A stretch of DNA of 12,432 bases from an uncultured Lachnospiraceae bacterium (GCA_910585395.1 CAJUCK010000002.1:90059-102490), one strand, 5' to 3'. Counted from the first letter of the stretch, positions 5,574 to 12,432 are shown. Notes: generated by a model from the sequence alone, not told the origin. Program-made: numbers and translations.

Positions 5574-6752
5574 ATGCAGGAATTAGAGTTGAAATATGGA
5601 TGTAACCCCAATCAGAAGCCTTCTAAAATTTATATGGAAAATGGTGAGCTTCCCATAAAAGTATTAAATGGCAGACCTGGCTATATCAATTTTCTGGATG
5701 CTTTTAACGGCTGGCAGCTTGTGAAGGAGCTGAAGAAAGCGACAGGGCTCCCGGCGGCAACGTCTTTCAAACATGTTTCTCCTGCTGGAGCAGCAGTAGG
5801 GCTGCCTATGTCAGAGGTAGAGAAAAAGATTTACTGGGTAGATGACATGGATATGGAGTTTACTCCTCTTGCCAATGCATATTCCAGGGCGAGAGGTGCA
5901 GACCGGATGTCTTCTTTTGGGGATTTTATTTCTCTGTCAGACGTCTGCGATGTGGCTACCGCAATGATTATTAAGAGAGAAGTTTCTGACGGTGTCATAG
6001 CGCCAGGTTATGAACCAGAAGCGCTGGAGATCTTAAAGGCCAAGAAAAAAGGCAATTACAATGTGATTGAAATTGATCCAGATTATGTACCAGATCCTGT
6101 AGAGCGCAAGGAAGTATTTGGAATTACTTTTGAACAGGGAAGAAATGAATTGAAAATAGATAATGATTTCTTCGGTAATGTAGTGACGGAGAACAAAGAT
6201 ATTCCGGAATCTGCCAAAATTGACCTTGCCATTGCTATGATTACACTGAAATATACTCAGTCGAATTCTGTCTGTTATGCCAAAGGCGGACAAGCGATTG
6301 GCATTGGCGCCGGACAGCAGTCACGTATTCACTGCACCCGCCTTGCAGGTCAGAAAGCAGACAACTGGTTTCTTCGCCAGGCGCCGAAAGTACTTCAGCT
6401 GCAGTTTGTAGATGGTATTGGCCGTGCAGATAGGGATAATGCGATTGACCTATATATTGGAGAGGATTTTATGGATGTTCTGGCAGACGGTGCCTGGGAG
6501 AAGATATTTAAGGTTAAGCCAGAAGTATTTACCAGAGAAGAAAAACGTGCCTGGTTAGAGCAAATGACAGGCGTTGCCCTTGGGTCAGATGCGTTCTTTC
6601 CCTTTGGAGACAACATTGAGCGGGCGCATAAGAGCGGGGTCAGCTATGTGGCGGAACCAGGTGGCTCTATCCGTGATGACCATGTGATTGCAACCTGCAA
6701 CAAGTATCAGATAGCCATGTGTTTCACAGGAATCCGCCTGTTCCATCACTAA
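5574..6752 (+). CDS. purH: AICAR formyltransferase, stand-alone (PurH C-terminal domain type)
   Basis: 392 residues, matching only the transformylase half of PurH (the usual fused enzyme is about 510-590 residues). It moves the formyl group of 10-formyl-tetrahydrofolate to AICAR, giving FAICAR, which the neighbouring cyclohydrolase closes to IMP. The catalytic Lys-His motif is intact in SFKHVSPAGAAVG (K66, H67), and the substrate-binding run GQQSRIHCTRLAG and the C-terminal end RLFHH are as in the family. Start: ATG 5574 with GGAGG five bases upstream; the earlier in-frame ATG at 5562 has no ribosome site. It is co-transcribed with purO and ends 12 bases before a strong hairpin. The missing IMP cyclohydrolase domain is explained by the separate purO gene, not by truncation. 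Confidence 0.95.
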   Translation: MQELELKYGCNPNQKPSKIYMENGELPIKVLNGRPGYINFLDAFNGWQLVKELKKATGLPAATSFKHVSPAGAAVGLPMSEVEKKIYWVDDMDMEFTPLANAYSRARGADRMSSFGDFISLSDVCDVATAMIIKREVSDGVIAPGYEPEALEILKAKKKGNYNVIEIDPDYVPDPVERKEVFGITFEQGRNELKIDNDFFGNVVTENKDIPESAKIDLAIAMITLKYTQSNSVCYAKGGQAIGIGAGQQSRIHCTRLAGQKADNWFLRQAPKVLQLQFVDGIGRADRDNAIDLYIGEDFMDVLADGAWEKIFKVKPEVFTREEKRAWLEQMTGVALGSDAFFPFGDNIERAHKSGVSYVAEPGGSIRDDHVIATCNKYQIAMCFTGIRLFHH

Positions 6753-6764
6753 GCAGCAATTTAT

Positions 6765-6808
6765 AAGGTGCAGAGTTTATGAAAGATTTCATAAACTCTG
6801 CACCTTTT
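6765..6808. terminator. 20-bp bidirectional terminator shared by two convergent genes
   Basis: The arms 6765-6784 and 6787-6806 are perfect reverse complements over 20 bases (AAGGTGCAGAG outermost), leaving almost no loop, followed by TTTT on the plus strand. Read on the minus strand it is followed by TTATAAATTG. The right arm is also the last codons and stop of the minus-strand heptad gene, so one hairpin serves both gene ends. Confidence 0.9.
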
Positions 6809-7106
6809 CGATTGCCTGATTTAATTCATCAATATGGGTTTCCAATTCTGTAACATCTGCATTCAGTTTCGAAGCATGTTCTTTTAATTGATCCATATCT
6901 GATTTAAAGTCTGCCGAGCTGGCTTTCAGATGCTCTATGCTGTTGTTCAATGTACGGGAATTGACTTTAAGTTCTGCAATGTCAGTATCCAGCTGCCGGA
7001 TCGTTTGTTTTAACTGTGCAATATCGTTATTTATCGGCTGTAGATCAGCCTCTATTTTTTGGTCCATTTTGTCAGAGACGGCAAGCAGTAAATCATTGTT
7101 TGTCAT
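6789..7106 (-). CDS. Small all-heptad coiled-coil protein, function unknown
   Basis: 105 residues. After a short N-terminal part (MTNNDLLLAVSDKMDQKIE) the chain from I29 to the end is eleven heptads in register, with the first position mostly Ile, Ala, Ser, Met or Val and the fourth nearly always Leu: IAQLKQT, IRQLDTD, IAELKVN and so on to IEKVQSL. It should form one long helix of roughly 77 residues that dimerises or trimerises. No membrane segment, cysteine or enzyme motif is present. GGAGG lies seven bases before the ATG and a promoter is close by. Its last codons form half of the shared terminator hairpin. Similar short MTNNDLLLAVSD-type openings occur in uncharacterised Clostridia proteins as far as I recall; no function can be given. 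Confidence 0.8.
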   Translation of the reverse strand: MTNNDLLLAVSDKMDQKIEADLQPINNDIAQLKQTIRQLDTDIAELKVNSRTLNNSIEHLKASSADFKSDMDQLKEHASKLNADVTELETHIDELNQAIEKVQSL

Positions 7107-7142
7107 GATGTTTCCTCCCTCTATTTGGCTGATGATACCTGT

Positions 7143-7171
7143 AGTATATCACAGAGAGGCTGAGAAGTCTA
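7143..7171 (-). promoter_or_regulatory. Promoter of the heptad-protein gene
   Basis: On the minus strand TAGACT (7171-7166) and TATACT (7148-7143) with a 17-base spacer and an extended -10 (TGATATACT), 36 bases before the start. It gives this gene its own transcript although tmcAL lies upstream in the same direction. Confidence 0.65.
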
Positions 7172-7217
7172 TAAATGGAAAGATTTATACAGCAGAAAGA
7201 ACAGTACGGACAGTATG

Positions 7218-8474
7218 TCATATATTATCATGCTTTTCATAGCAAAGAACATATAGCAAGGCTCTATAGTCGCCTGTAGAAGTAAGCCCCAGTCTATACA
7301 GGTCAGTAGCGCGGAGATCTATGTCCAGAAGCTTCTGTGCCTGACTGGAGAGAACACGGTGCGCCTCTGAGGGGCTGCTGATTATCGGGAGATGACTGTG
7401 CCGTTTCAGCGCTGAGAGCAGCGGTACAGCAGAATTACAGAATCCTAAAATCCGCAGATAAGATGGCTCAGGAAAAGAACTGTAATCTTTTTGGGTGATA
7501 TTAAGAAGCATATGAAGAAACAGGCGGCTGAGACGGGTATAAGTGATATTTTTTGTTTTTATGTGCCGACAGAATTCATCCCAGCTGGAAAAGGAATTCC
7601 GTTCTTTTATGAGACGGCCGGCAAGGAAGGAGGAACTGCCGCCATAGGCGGCAAGACGGTCTCTGTCTTCTGTCAGCAGTTTATAATGCAGTAACATGGA
7701 AAAGTCCTCTTCAAACAGAAAAGGATGAGAATAGTCATGGATTACACGGCATACAGCAGCAGGCATTGCTTTTTCAGGAACGGTTCTTTTGCCTGCAGTT
7801 CCCGTTGGAGAACTCTTTTTAAAATATGACCGTATTCCAGAGGCAGAACAAAAGTCTTCTCCCATTGTCTTATCGTGATAACCTTTGCCCTGTCGCAGAA
7901 CGGGGACAGGCATGATGTCAGAAGACAGGGAGGCAAGGGCTTTTAAGTATTCCAGGGCAAGAATGTTGTTGGGACCGCAGAGGATGGCGGATAAGCTGCT
8001 GTCAGGCGTATTAATGCTGGAAGAAAAGGACTGCAGCGCATTCTGTCGGGCTGCCGGAAAAGAGCGGCCGTGTTTTAATTCTCTGTGCAATGCCTCCCGA
8101 TAGGATTCTGGCTGTTTAAAAAGAACAGCGGCGAGTTCTGATAATAAACAGAGATTTTCCGTTTCAGCTCCAAATCCAAGGTGGGTGACAACTCCAGCAG
8201 CATTTAATAAAGAAACGCCGCCATAGGCAAAAAATTCTGCACTGGCTGTGGCAAATAATGCAGGAAGTTCCAATACCAGGTCAGCCCCCATAGATAAGGC
8301 CATTTCAGCACGGCTGTATTTATCCATCAGGGCGGGGGCGCCTCTTTGTACGAAATTGCCGCTCATGGCAATAACAACATAATCAGCACGGCAGATTTCT
8401 TTTAATTTTTGTATTTGATAAGCATGTCCCCGGTGAAAAGGGTTATATTCGGCAATGATTCCAACTACTTTCAT
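7218..8474 (-). CDS. tmcAL: tRNA(Met) cytidine acetate ligase TmcAL (YlbM family)
   Basis: 418 residues, close to the B. subtilis protein length. TmcAL uses ATP and acetate to make N4-acetylcytidine at the wobble C34 of elongator tRNA-Met, which protects AUG/AUA decoding. The N-terminal nucleotidyltransferase-like domain has the H-x-G-H motif H14-R-G-H17 in AEYNPFHRGH, followed by MSGNFVQRGAPALMDKYSRAE and GADLVLELP, all typical of the family. Further on are NNILALEYLKAL and the SASGIRSYFKK motif, which in the family takes part in ATP handling. Start: ATG 8474 has AAGGAG five or six bases upstream; an in-frame ATG six codons earlier lacks one. It has its own promoter. No terminator is seen before the next gene's promoter. 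Confidence 0.93.
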   Translation of the reverse strand: MKVVGIIAEYNPFHRGHAYQIQKLKEICRADYVVIAMSGNFVQRGAPALMDKYSRAEMALSMGADLVLELPALFATASAEFFAYGGVSLLNAAGVVTHLGFGAETENLCLLSELAAVLFKQPESYREALHRELKHGRSFPAARQNALQSFSSSINTPDSSLSAILCGPNNILALEYLKALASLSSDIMPVPVLRQGKGYHDKTMGEDFCSASGIRSYFKKSSPTGTAGKRTVPEKAMPAAVCRVIHDYSHPFLFEEDFSMLLHYKLLTEDRDRLAAYGGSSSFLAGRLIKERNSFSSWDEFCRHIKTKNITYTRLSRLFLHMLLNITQKDYSSFPEPSYLRILGFCNSAVPLLSALKRHSHLPIISSPSEAHRVLSSQAQKLLDIDLRATDLYRLGLTSTGDYRALLYVLCYEKHDNI

Positions 8475-8544
8475 AATCGCTCCTTGTATCATTATGGAAA
8501 TGGGTCTGCAGGCTGGTAATTTCTAAAACAGCTGATTTCTATAG

Positions 8545-8573
8545 ATTATATGCTTTTTCTCTCAAAAGCGCAA
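8545..8573 (-). promoter_or_regulatory. Promoter of tmcAL
   Basis: On the minus strand TTGCGC (8573-8568) and a perfect TATAAT (8550-8545) are separated by 17 bases. The start codon is about 70 bases downstream, leaving a leader of about 64 bases in which I see no recognisable riboswitch. Confidence 0.8.
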
Positions 8574-8591
8574 TGTTTGGTGATATTTTTC

Positions 8592-8620
8592 TGGATTTTT
8601 TGAGGAAATTCTGTTACAAT
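8592..8620 (+). promoter_or_regulatory. Extended -10 promoter of the S1-protein operon
   Basis: TGTTACAAT (8612-8620) is an extended -10 element; the only -35 at 17 bases is the weak TGGATT (8592-8597). It sits 33 bases before the S1-protein start and diverges from the tmcAL promoter, whose -35 ends about 20 bases away. Confidence 0.6.
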
Positions 8621-8653
8621 AAAAATAATTATGGCGGAAAAGGAGTGTTGATT

Positions 8654-9559
8654 ATGGCAGAGACCATGGAAGATTATAAGGAAGAACTGGAAGCGTCTTT
8701 CCGCAAGATTAAGGAAGGCGATATCATTTCAGGAACAGTGATTGATGTGACTGAGGAAGAAGTGACATTAGACCTGAAATATTATACACAGGGAATTATT
8801 AAAGTGGAAGATCTCAGCAATGATCCCAATTTTAAGGTTTTGGAAGAGGTTCGTCCTGGTGATGTAATGGAAGCCACAGTTGTAAAGACCGATGATGGTC
8901 AAGGGAATATACAGTTGTCGAAGAAAGAGGCAAATGATGTGCTTGCCTGGGAGAAGCTGAATCAGTTTCTGGAAGAGGGCACAGAGCTTTCAGTTAAGGT
9001 GGCAGGGATTGTTCCCAGCGGGGTAGTTGCCTATGTAGAGGGAATCCGGGGATTTATTCCTGCGTCGCAGCTGGATTTGTCTTATGTGGAGGCTACAGAG
9101 GAATGGCTTGGACGAGAGATTCAGGTCAGAGTGATTACAGTAGAAGAATCAAAGAAGAAACTAGTACTGTCGGCTAAAGTAATTTTAAGAGAGAAGCAGC
9201 AGGAAGAGCATGACCGCAAGATTGCCAGAATGGTTCCGGGAAGTGTTCTGGAGGGAACGGTAGAATCACTGATGCCTTATGGAGCATTTGTGGATTTGGG
9301 CGATGGGATCAGTGGTTTGGTACATATTTCGCAGATTTCTCACAGAAGAATCGGCAAGCCTTCAGAGGTGCTGAGTACAGGCCAGAAGGTGAAGGTAAAG
9401 GTACTGAATACCAACGATAATAAAGTAAGTCTCAGTATGAAGGCGCTGGAAGAAGAGATGGTAGATGTGGACAAGACAGAGGACGTGGAAGAATATATTT
9501 CTAATGAGAGTGCTTCCACCAGTCTGGGGGATCTGCTGGCTGGGATTAAACTGCAGTAA
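8654..9559 (+). CDS. RNA-binding protein with three S1 domains (ribosomal protein S1-like)
   Basis: 301 residues. Three S1 (OB-fold) domains lie at about 21-93 (EGDIISGTVIDVTEEEVTLD), 109-176 (GTELSVKVAGIVPSGVVAYV) and 194-264 (VPGSVLEGTVESLMPYGAFV), followed by an acidic tail of about 35 residues. The third domain is nearest to the classical S1 form with YGAFVDLGDGISGLVHISQI. E. coli S1 has six domains; shorter three- or four-domain forms are usual in Firmicutes, where the protein is not always essential. It probably helps mRNA bind to the ribosome or acts on RNA more generally. Start: ATG 8654 with AGGAG eight bases upstream; a longer in-frame reading from 8573 would cover the promoter. It is first in a likely four-gene operon. 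Confidence 0.88.
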   Translation: MAETMEDYKEELEASFRKIKEGDIISGTVIDVTEEEVTLDLKYYTQGIIKVEDLSNDPNFKVLEEVRPGDVMEATVVKTDDGQGNIQLSKKEANDVLAWEKLNQFLEEGTELSVKVAGIVPSGVVAYVEGIRGFIPASQLDLSYVEATEEWLGREIQVRVITVEESKKKLVLSAKVILREKQQEEHDRKIARMVPGSVLEGTVESLMPYGAFVDLGDGISGLVHISQISHRRIGKPSEVLSTGQKVKVKVLNTNDNKVSLSMKALEEEMVDVDKTEDVEEYISNESASTSLGDLLAGIKLQ

Positions 9560-9629
9560 TTATGATTTTGATATACTCAAAATGTACAAATAGCAACGTC
9601 AATTTTTTTAGAAGGGAGCCAAAAGTGGC

Positions 9630-10388
9630 ATGAAAGTGAATGCGATACAAAACACAGATGGAGTGGAGCAGCAGAAGATGATTCCAGAAGTAAGGCAGAA
9701 AGAAGATTTTTCCTCTTATCTGCCGACAACAGCTTCCATGGAAGAGATTTTTACGGAGGCTTCAAAGATATATAATGTGCCTAAGAATCTCATTAAGGCA
9801 ATTGCCAAAGCTGAGTCAGATTTCAATCCCAATGCAACATCAAGAGCCGGTGCCCAGGGGGTTATGCAGCTAATGCCTGGAACAGCAAGAGAGCTGGGCG
9901 TCACAGATTCTTACGATCCATATCAGAATATTATGGGAGGGACAAAGTATATCAGCCAGATGCTGGAGAAGTACAATGGAAATATCAGTCTTGCTCTTGC
10001 CGCTTACAATGCCGGGAGCAACAATGTGGAAAAGTATGGCGGAATTCCTCCTTTTGAAGAGACGCAGAATTATGTGGTGAAGGTAACTCGTTATATGAAT
10101 GAGGGAGTTGAAGTGCCAGGGACATCATATTCTATTAATGCAGCAGGTGTGCCGCAGAGTGGTGCGCCTGTACAGAAGAAAGAGGAAAGTTATTACCAGA
10201 ACATTTTAGAACAGCTCTTTTCCTATGAGGATTACCTGGAGTTTATTGATATGTATACGAAGATTCAGGACACACAGAAGGAGGCATTAAAGGAAGAACA
10301 GGAGAAACAGGAGTCAGACACAAAAGATTCTTATTATGCCTATCAAGAGCTGAAATATAGTCCGGTGGTGATGAATCTGCTGGGATAA
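9630..10388 (+). CDS. Soluble lytic murein transglycosylase (SLT domain), no signal peptide
   Basis: 252 residues. The SLT domain lies at about 36-155. The catalytic Glu is E62 in AIAKAESDFNPNATS, followed by AGAQGVMQLMPGTAR (73-87) and AAYNAG (124-129), the standard family-1 motifs. It cleaves the MurNAc-GlcNAc bond of peptidoglycan with formation of a 1,6-anhydro end. The N-terminus (MKVNAIQNTDGVEQQK) is hydrophilic, with no signal peptide or lipobox, and the C-terminal 60 residues are charged and helical. Leaderless SLT proteins of this size are often flagellar, exported through the flagellar apparatus, which would agree with CheV in the region; this is inference. GGGAG lies 12 bases before ATG 9630, a rather long gap; GTG 9625 is closed by a stop. 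About 70 bases behind the S1 gene. Confidence 0.88.
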   Translation: MKVNAIQNTDGVEQQKMIPEVRQKEDFSSYLPTTASMEEIFTEASKIYNVPKNLIKAIAKAESDFNPNATSRAGAQGVMQLMPGTARELGVTDSYDPYQNIMGGTKYISQMLEKYNGNISLALAAYNAGSNNVEKYGGIPPFEETQNYVVKVTRYMNEGVEVPGTSYSINAAGVPQSGAPVQKKEESYYQNILEQLFSYEDYLEFIDMYTKIQDTQKEALKEEQEKQESDTKDSYYAYQELKYSPVVMNLLG

Positions 10389-10426
10389 TAATCTGACAGC
10401 AAATTTTGGGGATAACGGAGACAGCG

Positions 10427-10861
10427 ATGGAGATAATTAAAATTAAGTATTTTACCCAGGATATAGATAAATTAACTTATATTGCGGGTAAATCAGATTG
10501 GATTGATCTGCGTGCAAGCGAAACAGTGGAATTGAAGGCAGGGGATTTTAAGCTGATTCCTCTGGGGGTGGCGATGGAACTGCCCAAGGGTTATGAAGCG
10601 CATGTGGTGCCAAGAAGTTCTACTTTTAAGAATTATGGAATTCTGCAGGTAAATAGCTGCGGTGTTATAGATGGAAGCTACTGCGGAGATGAGGATATGT
10701 GGAAAATGCCTGTGTATGCCACAAGAGATACAGTAATACAGAAAAATGACAGAATCTGCCAGTTTCGTATTATAGAGAATCAGCCTCAGGTTGTCTTTGC
10801 AGAGACCACTTCTCTGGAAAATAAAAACCGGGGAGGATTTGGAACTACCGGAGTCAAATAG
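10427..10861 (+). CDS. dut: dUTP diphosphatase (dUTPase)
   Basis: 144 residues, the normal size of the trimeric dUTPase. It splits dUTP into dUMP and pyrophosphate, which keeps uracil out of DNA and feeds thymidylate synthesis. All five motifs are visible: DWIDLRA (24-30), VPRSSTFKNYG (61-71), GVIDGSYCGDE (79-89, with the catalytic Asp D82 and the Tyr Y85 that excludes ribose), NDRICQFRI (107-115) and the C-terminal flexible arm RGGFGTTG (136-143). Start: ATG 10427 with GGAG six bases upstream. A TTG at 10406 in frame would add seven residues and has no ribosome site. It lies 38 bases after the transglycosylase and 25 bases before the next gene, so it is part of the operon. Confidence 0.95.
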   Translation: MEIIKIKYFTQDIDKLTYIAGKSDWIDLRASETVELKAGDFKLIPLGVAMELPKGYEAHVVPRSSTFKNYGILQVNSCGVIDGSYCGDEDMWKMPVYATRDTVIQKNDRICQFRIIENQPQVVFAETTSLENKNRGGFGTTGVK

Positions 10862-10886
10862 CCACAGAATGGAGGATATTAATATT

Positions 10887-11531
10887 ATGGAAAAACGTCA
10901 AATGAAATTTTATTCCAAGGACAGCAATGCGGCAGCAATCCATGCTCTTCCGGGACATTTTGCTACCAGTCATTCACATATCAATTATTATATTGATATT
11001 ACCAGTTTGAAAACACGAATCAACGAGGCAAAAGAGGTGGCAAGAGTTCTTGCTGGAAAATTTACCAGCCATATGACCGTGGATACCATTGTGTGCATGG
11101 ATGGAACAGAGATTATCGGAGCCTTTCTGTCAGAAGAATTGGAGAAAAGGCATATTATGACAACTATTAATCAGCATAAAACGGTCTATGTGGTATCACC
11201 TGAAATCAATGCCAACAATCAGGTGATGTTCCGAGACAATCTGAAACCTGCCATTACAGGCAAACATGTACTGCTGCTGCTGGCAACTACCACAACAGGA
11301 GTTACCATCCGCCGCAGCCTGGAATCTCTTCAGTATTATGGAGGAAGTGTAGCCGGCGTCGTATCTGTATTCAGTACGATTAAGGAAGTGGAAGGAATTC
11401 CAATTGAGAGCGCTTTTGAAGAAGATGATATTCCGGGATATGCTGCATATAAACCAATAGAATGTCCTTATTGCAAGAACGGTCAGAGACTGGAAGCAAT
11501 GGTGAACGGCTTCGGATATTCCAAATTATAA
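10887..11531 (+). CDS. Orotate phosphoribosyltransferase-like protein with altered PRPP loop
   Basis: 214 residues with the order of a type I phosphoribosyltransferase: a substrate-side stretch VDTIVCMDGTEIIGAFLSEE (about 65-84), then FRDNLKPAITGKHVLLLLAT, TTTGVTIRRSLESL and YYGGSVAGVVSVFSTI. The PRPP-binding loop normally carries two acidic residues before TTG (as in VDDVxTTG); here the sequence is LLLATTTTGVT, without either. The C-terminal tail has a lone CPYC pair. It probably descends from an orotate phosphoribosyltransferase but may have a changed substrate, or be a regulatory PRPP or nucleotide sensor. Start: ATG 10887, with GGAGG 11 bases upstream; ATG 10869 in frame would put the ribosome site inside the gene. 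It follows dut by 25 bases and ends the operon before a strong terminator. Confidence 0.75.
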   Translation: MEKRQMKFYSKDSNAAAIHALPGHFATSHSHINYYIDITSLKTRINEAKEVARVLAGKFTSHMTVDTIVCMDGTEIIGAFLSEELEKRHIMTTINQHKTVYVVSPEINANNQVMFRDNLKPAITGKHVLLLLATTTTGVTIRRSLESLQYYGGSVAGVVSVFSTIKEVEGIPIESAFEEDDIPGYAAYKPIECPYCKNGQRLEAMVNGFGYSKL

Positions 11532-11591
11532 TTCGTTAATTTGCATAAAAAATAATAGATATTTCGTTATTATGACGAAGAGACCAATGGG

Positions 11592-11637
11592 GAATCGTCT
11601 TTCTTGTCGGAAATGACAAGAAAGACGGTTTCTTTTT
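11592..11637 (+). terminator. Strong rho-independent terminator of the S1-SLT-dut operon
   Basis: A perfect 13-bp stem CGTCTTTCTTGTC / GACAAGAAAGACG (11596-11608 with 11615-11627), six-base loop, extended by four more wobble or A-T pairs, followed by a T-rich tail (TTTCTTTTTG). It lies about 60 bases after the last stop of the operon. The 60 bases before it contain only a short five-base stem. Confidence 0.92.
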
Positions 11638-11676
11638 GTATAGTTGGCGGTGGTAATTTGGAGAGAATTCTGGTAC

Positions 11677-11682
11677 TATAAT
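11677..11682 (+). promoter_or_regulatory. Likely -10 element of the sugar-importer ATPase gene
   Basis: A perfect TATAAT lies 46 bases upstream of the GTG start. The -35 position at 17 bases (TAATTT) is poor, so an activator or an alternative arrangement may be involved. It is the only good candidate between the terminator and the gene. Confidence 0.5.
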
Positions 11683-11728
11683 TTCAGAAAGAAAAATGAA
11701 AAACACAGAAATGCAGGAGGTAATTGAA

Positions 11729-12432
11729 GTGGCAAGTTTATCATTAAAAAATATTTGTAAGAGATATCCTAATGGATTTGAAGCTGTTAAAGATTTTAAT
11801 CTTGAAATTGAAGATAAGGAGTTTATTATTTTTGTTGGACCGTCAGGATGTGGTAAATCTACGACACTCCGTATGGTAGCAGGCTTAGAAGAGATTTCCT
11901 CTGGACAGCTTTCCATTGATGGCAAGGTTGTAAATGATGTGGAGCCGAAGGACAGAGATATTGCGATGGTTTTCCAGAATTATGCTCTGTATCCTCATAT
12001 GACAGTATTTGATAATATGGCATTTGGATTAAAGCTGAGAAAAGTTCCTAAGGCAGAGATCAAGCAGAAAGTAGAAGAGGCTGCTAAGATTTTGGATCTG
12101 GATAAATTGTTAGACCGTAAGCCGAAAGCATTGTCAGGTGGACAGAGACAGCGTGTTGCTATGGGACGTGCAATTGTGCGTGAGCCGAAGGTATTCTTGA
12201 TGGATGAGCCGTTATCCAACCTGGATGCAAAACTTCGTGTGCAGATGCGTGCAGAAATTGCTTCTCTGCATCAGAGATTGGGTGCAACCATTATCTATGT
12301 AACACATGACCAGACAGAGGCTATGACGTTAGGAACCAGAATTGTTGTTTTAAAGGATGGAATTATCCAGCAGGTAGATTCTCCTCAGAAATTGTACAAC
12401 GAACCAGATAATCTGTTTGTTGCCGGATTTAT
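11729..12432 (+). CDS. Carbohydrate ABC transporter ATP-binding protein, UgpC/MsmK family (partial, cut at window end)
   Basis: The first 234 residues are present and the rest lies beyond the window. It is the cytoplasmic ATPase that powers CUT1-type sugar importers; one such protein often serves several importers. Walker A GPSGCGKST (37-45), Q-loop Q83 in VFQNYALYP, signature LSGGQRQR (135-142), Walker B VFLMDEP (155-161) and switch His H193 in VTHDQTEAM are all intact. The C-terminal TOBE/regulatory domain typical of this family is not in the window. Start: GTG 11729 with AGGAGG eight bases upstream, giving the usual opening ASLSLKNICKRYPNG; in-frame ATGs at 11696 and 11711 would put that site inside the gene. 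It follows its own candidate promoter and stands after a terminator. Confidence 0.94.
   Translation, partial: MASLSLKNICKRYPNGFEAVKDFNLEIEDKEFIIFVGPSGCGKSTTLRMVAGLEEISSGQLSIDGKVVNDVEPKDRDIAMVFQNYALYPHMTVFDNMAFGLKLRKVPKAEIKQKVEEAAKILDLDKLLDRKPKALSGGQRQRVAMGRAIVREPKVFLMDEPLSNLDAKLRVQMRAEIASLHQRLGATIIYVTHDQTEAMTLGTRIVVLKDGIIQQVDSPQKLYNEPDNLFVAGF

Noticed and set aside
7201..7215. Short direct repeat ACAGTA-CGG-ACAGTA after tmcAL
   Set aside because: Only two six-base copies; too short to claim an operator or an insertion footprint.
11536..11925. Minus-strand open frame of 129 codons over the terminator and ABC ATPase start
   Set aside because: Antisense to a gene with all ATPase motifs and across a strong terminator; no ribosome site.
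1..12432. Mobile elements, CRISPR, prophage or att sites
   Set aside because: No transposase, integrase, phage-like gene, regularly spaced repeats, tRNA or flanking direct repeats were seen.

Overview
The window looks like a chromosomal segment of a low-to-moderate GC Gram-positive anaerobe of the Clostridia, most likely Lachnospiraceae. This rests on strong AGGAGG-type ribosome sites, TTGNNN-17-TATAAT-like promoters, a type A RNase P RNA, a CheV protein, a stand-alone AICAR transformylase beside a PurO-type IMP cyclohydrolase, a TmcAL protein and a UgpC/MsmK-type sugar-importer ATPase. No mobile element, CRISPR array, tRNA or rRNA was seen. Most of it is housekeeping; the less familiar parts are small proteins and regulatory sites.

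Region 1 (1-2400, mainly minus strand): the last codons of a plus-strand gene may end at 46, followed by a large two-layer inverted repeat. Then comes a minus-strand pair, an ECF sigma factor overlapping a membrane-anchored DUF4179-like protein that is probably its anti-sigma factor. Just upstream lies a perfect 14-bp palindrome that matches the CcpA cre consensus, and a strong hairpin that ends the preceding gene. That gene encodes a small membrane protein with a C-terminal zinc ribbon and has its own clear promoter.

Region 2 (2422-2900): rnpB (RNase P RNA) on the minus strand with a good promoter. A divergent plus-strand promoter follows for a lipoprotein with a Glu/Lys/Pro-rich linker.

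Region 3 (2930-6808, plus): the lipoprotein, CheV (CheW plus receiver domain) from its own extended -10 promoter, a terminator, then a two-gene purine unit. A PurO-family IMP cyclohydrolase and a stand-alone AICAR formyltransferase together do the last two steps of IMP synthesis, normally done by fused PurH. A 20-bp hairpin ends this unit; it is shared with the convergent gene on the other strand.

Region 4 (6789-8573, minus): a small protein made of uninterrupted heptads, and TmcAL (tRNA-Met C34 acetylation), each with its own promoter.

Region 5 (8590-11637, plus): a likely operon of a three-S1-domain RNA-binding protein, a soluble lytic transglycosylase without signal peptide, a dUTPase and an unusual phosphoribosyltransferase-like protein, closed by a strong terminator.

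Region 6 (11677 to the end, plus): the start of a carbohydrate ABC importer ATPase, cut by the window edge.

I found no clear case for a wholly new system. The points most worth a second look are the cre-like palindrome on the sigma/anti-sigma operon, the missing promoter space before the purine unit, the phosphoribosyltransferase whose PRPP loop lacks its acidic pair, and the pure heptad protein.
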